Source: Peterkaempfera podocarpi
Lineage (GTDB): Bacteria; Actinomycetota; Actinomycetes; Streptomycetales; Streptomycetaceae
DNA length: 64,000 bases
Direction: 5' to 3'
Assembly: GCF_042466665.1 (NCBI RefSeq)
Contig: NZ_CP162102.1
Location: 2,108,001 to 2,172,000, forward strand
The notes under the pieces are model-generated. The model did not search any database. It had not been told where the DNA came from and was given only the letters and a program-made list of their open reading frames with translations. The position numbers and the translations under genes are program-made. Below, in pieces: positions 61,274 through 64,000 of the stretch. How positions within the stretch are numbered: the first letter of the stretch is position 1; each line of letters opens with the position of its first letter.

Positions 61274-62434
61274 TCACCAGCCCGGTCCGTCCTCACCCAG
61301 CACGGCCGCCAGCCGCCCCTCGCCCAGCTGCAGGTACAGATAGCGCAGGTCGTGCCGGACGGCCGGGGGCAGCAGCGCCTCGTCGGGGGCGGTGCCTGCC
61401 AGGAAGTCGCGCAGGGCGATGTCCCCGCCCCTCGCCATGATGTAGGGCGGCACCGAGTGGCGGGTGAGGACCAGCGGCGCGGACGGCTCCCCCTGGTCGG
61501 CCGCCCCCTGGGCGAAGAGGGTGCGCACCCGGTGGAAGTGGCGCTCCTGGATGCCGCCCAGGTCGATCCGTACGGCGTCCTGCGGTGTGGGTCCGCCGTA
61601 GACCGGCACCAGGGTGATCGCGGCCCGGTCGTGCAGCAGCACATGGGCGGCGGCGTACCGGAGCGTCTGCCGCTCGCTGCGGCTGCCGCCGCGCCCGGCG
61701 AGCAGCCGCAGCACCTCGGCCCGGCGGTCGTCGTCCAGCCGGCCGGCCAGCTCGTCCAGCCGTGCGGTGGCGTCGGCGCCGCGGTCGGTGAGGATGCCGA
61801 AACCATCCTTCACGTCCAGCAGCGGCAGCAGCCGGGAGAGGCTGCGGCCCAGCAGCAGCAGTTCCGCCTCCACCTCGTCCGGCGGGAGCTCGTTGACCGC
61901 GGTGCCGATGTCGCCCATCAGCACGATCTCCAGGTGCGCGGAGCGGTGCGTGGCCCTGCTGATGCGCTCGGCCATCTGGACCGCGGGCAGCACATAGCTG
62001 AGCGCCCGCAGCGGCAGGGTACGGGTGGCCCCGTAGACCACCCGCAGCACGATCGGGGTCTCCGCGGCGCGGCCCGCCGCGGACAGCAGCTGGGGCAGCA
62101 CCTCCGGCGGCAACCCGCGGATATAGCCCGCACGCCGCGCCTCCGGGCCGACCATCGCCTCCAGCAGCCGAGGCCGGAAGTGGTTGGCGGCGCTCTCCAG
62201 CTCACCCGGCGCGGCGGGCCGGAAGCGGCTGAGGGCGTCCTGGATCTCGGCGGGGCTGGGCGGCATGGCCGAGCCGTCGTTCACCACGGGGACATTGCGC
62301 AGCACACCGGTGAGCAGATTCTGCTGGCGCCGGCCCAGCCCCGAGGGGTGGGTGTGCAGGGCGGCGTCGCGCAGCGCGATTCCCGGCAGGGCCGCGACGC
62401 TGGGACCGGTGGGCAGGCGGCGCTCGTCGGACAT
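61274..62434 (-). CDS. Hypothetical protein, divergent from the TIR-like gene
   Basis: 386 residues from ATG 62434. Helical, no membrane segments or signal. Notable: GLPPEVLPQLLSAAGRAAET, YGATRTLPLRALSYVLPAVQ, HLEIVLMGDIGTAVNELPPD and RYAAAHVLLHDRAAITLVPVY. No family recognised. An in-frame extension to 62560 has no support. Stands back to back with the TIR-like gene with a 211-base shared upstream region, so a functional link is possible. Confidence 0.65.
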   Translation of the reverse strand: MSDERRLPTGPSVAALPGIALRDAALHTHPSGLGRRQQNLLTGVLRNVPVVNDGSAMPPSPAEIQDALSRFRPAAPGELESAANHFRPRLLEAMVGPEARRAGYIRGLPPEVLPQLLSAAGRAAETPIVLRVVYGATRTLPLRALSYVLPAVQMAERISRATHRSAHLEIVLMGDIGTAVNELPPDEVEAELLLLGRSLSRLLPLLDVKDGFGILTDRGADATARLDELAGRLDDDRRAEVLRLLAGRGGSRSERQTLRYAAAHVLLHDRAAITLVPVYGGPTPQDAVRIDLGGIQERHFHRVRTLFAQGAADQGEPSAPLVLTRHSVPPYIMARGGDIALRDFLAGTAPDEALLPPAVRHDLRYLYLQLGEGRLAAVLGEDGPGW

Positions 62435-62645
62435 GATGCGACCGGCCTCCCCGGCCCACGCATCCGCCGTTGCCGTCGAACAACCGGACGGTGAGGCGGG
62501 GGGCGGTTCGCTGGACAAGAGTTGACGCTCCGACAGGTACGTTCGTGACGGGGTGTCCAATGGTCACCGAGGAGGATTGTCGCACACCGGCCGTGGGTAA
62601 CCTGCTCCTCCCGATCGGCGGCGCACGAGAGGAGTTGGGCGGACC

Positions 62646-64000
62646 GTGCCGACCTATGCCGTCAGTCATGCCGAGACCAGTGAGGCATGGGTCTCTCGCT
62701 TTCTGCTGGACCTTCGGCAGGAGCTGGAGCGGCAGGCTCCCGGCGCGTTCACCCGCGTCGGTGAGGGCCCGGACGGAGCCGGTGAGGACGGCCTGCGCGG
62801 CGCACGGACCGCGGATGTGCTGCTGTCGCTCTGCTCACCCGCGTACTTCGGCGACGAGCGGGTGGGGCGGGAGTGGGCCGTCGCCGTGCAGCGCCGGACG
62901 CTGGGCCGGGCCAGGACCGGGGTCACCCCGCAGACCGTGCTGCCGGTGCTGTGGGAGCCGCTGCCGCAGCGGCTCCCCACCGTCGCCGCCGAGGCCGACA
63001 CGCTGCCCGCCGACGCCCTGCCCGCCGTCTACCGGCTCGACGGGCTGGCGCAGTTGACCATGCAGGCGCCCCGGCTGCGCAGCGAGTACCGGTCCGTGGT
63101 CTCCGCCGTCGCCGGCCGGCTGGTGGCCTCCGCGGCGGACCGCCCCCCGCCCCCGCTGCCGCCGGAGGACGTCCCTGCCGACCTCCCCTCGGCCTTCGCC
63201 GCCGACGACGCCGCGTTCACCCGGCGGTTCCGGGAGCTGCTGCGGGAGGCACCGCTGCCCTTCGACGGGGGTCCGGCGGTGGATGTGCCCCGGCGGGCCG
63301 CCCCGGTCGGCGCGGGCAGCGCCGCCGCGCTGCTGCGGGAGCAACTGCCCGACCTCGGGCGGCGGATCGCCCTGCTGGGCCCGCGCGGCAGCGGGCGGCG
63401 CAGGGAGCTGGCGTGGCTGGCCAGGGCCGTCCTGGAGGAGGAGCCCGGATCGGGGCCCTGGGGCTGCGAGGTGGCGCTGGAGCTGACGGTGCGTCCGGGT
63501 GGGATGCCCGCGGTCGCCGATCTGGTCCAGGCGGTCGCGCCGCGGCTGCGCACCGAGGAACCGGCCGGCTGGACCGCCCGTCAGCTGCGCTCCGGCCGCG
63601 CGCTGATCACCCTGGCCGGGCTGGAGGTGCTGCCGGCCGGCGGCCGGGAGGCGGTGTGGGAGTGGCTGCTGAGGCTTCTCGCGGAGTATCCGCGCAGCCC
63701 CTGCGCCGTCGCCTGCGACGGGGTGCGGCTGCCCTGGAAGCGGCTGGACGGGGGCTGGGCGCCGGTACGTCTGGAGCCGTGGTCCACCCAGGACATCGGC
63801 GCCTTCCTGGGGCTTGCGGCACGCGCGGCCCCGGGCGGCGCCGAGGGCGAGGGACGCGGGGCCCGTGCGCTGGCCGGGCTGCTGGCGGGCGATCCGGTAC
63901 TGCGCGATCTGATGGCCTGGCCGGCCTCCGCGGCCGGGGTGTGGACGGCCGTCCGGGCCGCCGGTGACACACCGCCCGACCGGGCGCGGCTGCTGGACGC
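62646..64000 (+). CDS. TIR-like (FxsC-type) domain and ATPase protein, 3' truncated by window edge
   Basis: Frame open from GTG 62646 to the end of the window (about 451 codons seen). N-terminal TIR-like domain about 1-165: YAVSHAETSEAWVSRFLLDL, VLLSLCSPAYFGDERVGREW and VLPVLWEPLPQRLP follow the FxsC/bacterial TIR-like order. From about 235 an AAA/STAND-type NTPase: Walker A degenerate GPRGSGRR (residues 245-252, Arg for Lys), weak Walker B LITLAGLE. Probably a signalling or defence protein of the TIR-STAND class; the rest lies outside. Confidence 0.75.
   Translation, partial: MPTYAVSHAETSEAWVSRFLLDLRQELERQAPGAFTRVGEGPDGAGEDGLRGARTADVLLSLCSPAYFGDERVGREWAVAVQRRTLGRARTGVTPQTVLPVLWEPLPQRLPTVAAEADTLPADALPAVYRLDGLAQLTMQAPRLRSEYRSVVSAVAGRLVASAADRPPPPLPPEDVPADLPSAFAADDAAFTRRFRELLREAPLPFDGGPAVDVPRRAAPVGAGSAAALLREQLPDLGRRIALLGPRGSGRRRELAWLARAVLEEEPGSGPWGCEVALELTVRPGGMPAVADLVQAVAPRLRTEEPAGWTARQLRSGRALITLAGLEVLPAGGREAVWEWLLRLLAEYPRSPCAVACDGVRLPWKRLDGGWAPVRLEPWSTQDIGAFLGLAARAAPGGAEGEGRGARALAGLLAGDPVLRDLMAWPASAAGVWTAVRAAGDTPPDRARLLD

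Noticed and set aside
1..64000. CRISPR arrays, rRNA, tRNA and classic riboswitches
   Set aside because: No array of spaced direct repeats, and no cloverleaf or conserved riboswitch core was recognised by eye on either strand.

Overview
The window is very GC-rich DNA with strong third-position G/C, GTG/TTG starts and GGAGG ribosome sites. It carries two conservons (CvnA-B-C-D-E), an SsgA-like protein, a DUF5709 protein, CebR-type operators and mycothiol-type enzymes. Together these point to a Streptomyces-like member of the Streptomycetaceae, probably a chromosomal (not core) region. No rRNA, tRNA, CRISPR array, transposase or integrase was seen.

Layout. 1-13.5 kb: the 3' part of a DHA2 drug exporter, a flavin monooxygenase-like enzyme, the complete phenylacetyl-CoA epoxidase operon paaABCDE (minus strand), a frameshifted aldo/keto reductase with a TetR regulator under a large palindrome, a MEDS/ATPase sensor, an EF-hand protein, a DUF427 protein and an acyl-CoA ligase. 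13.6-17.1 kb: an epimerase, a 3-hydroxyisobutyrate-dehydrogenase-like enzyme and a secreted CBM2 protein with CebR boxes. 17.6-22.9 kb: conservon 1 with a CYP157-like/CYP154-like P450 pair. 23-30.4 kb: signalling and small regulatory genes (Ser/Thr kinase, MarR with twin operators, a multi-domain PP2C phosphatase). 30.7-37.7 kb: sugar metabolism and development (GH92, alpha/beta hydrolase, SsgA-like protein, GH1, aminotransferase).

37.7-43.5 kb is an accessory island of visibly lower GC. It lies between an intact aminotransferase gene and a second, truncated copy of that gene's 3' end. It encodes a membrane protein and a small helical protein that share a short Asn/Gln/Gly motif at their adjoining ends (C-terminus of the first, N-terminus of the second). 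This is the arrangement of amyloid-signalling receptor/effector pairs. An HNH-nuclease fusion follows. I regard this as the best candidate for an undescribed system in the window, probably defence or cell death. A VapBC toxin-antitoxin pair sits just beyond the island.

44.5-64 kb: a small membrane gene pair, a SPOUT rRNA methyltransferase, conservon 2 with a second CYP157-like P450 (K-helix ExxR lost), an EamA transporter, a stand-alone hemC, an MFS exporter with divergent TetR, MazG-like and mycothiol-dependent enzymes, secreted and small hypothetical proteins, an unusual zinc-ribbon SDR, and at the right edge the start of a TIR-like/ATPase protein that runs out of the window.

Four genes (aldo/keto reductase, epimerase tail, GNAT acetyltransferase, GH1 beta-glucosidase) each look frameshifted by a single indel, three of them in G or C runs. 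This suggests residual sequencing or assembly indels rather than true decay.
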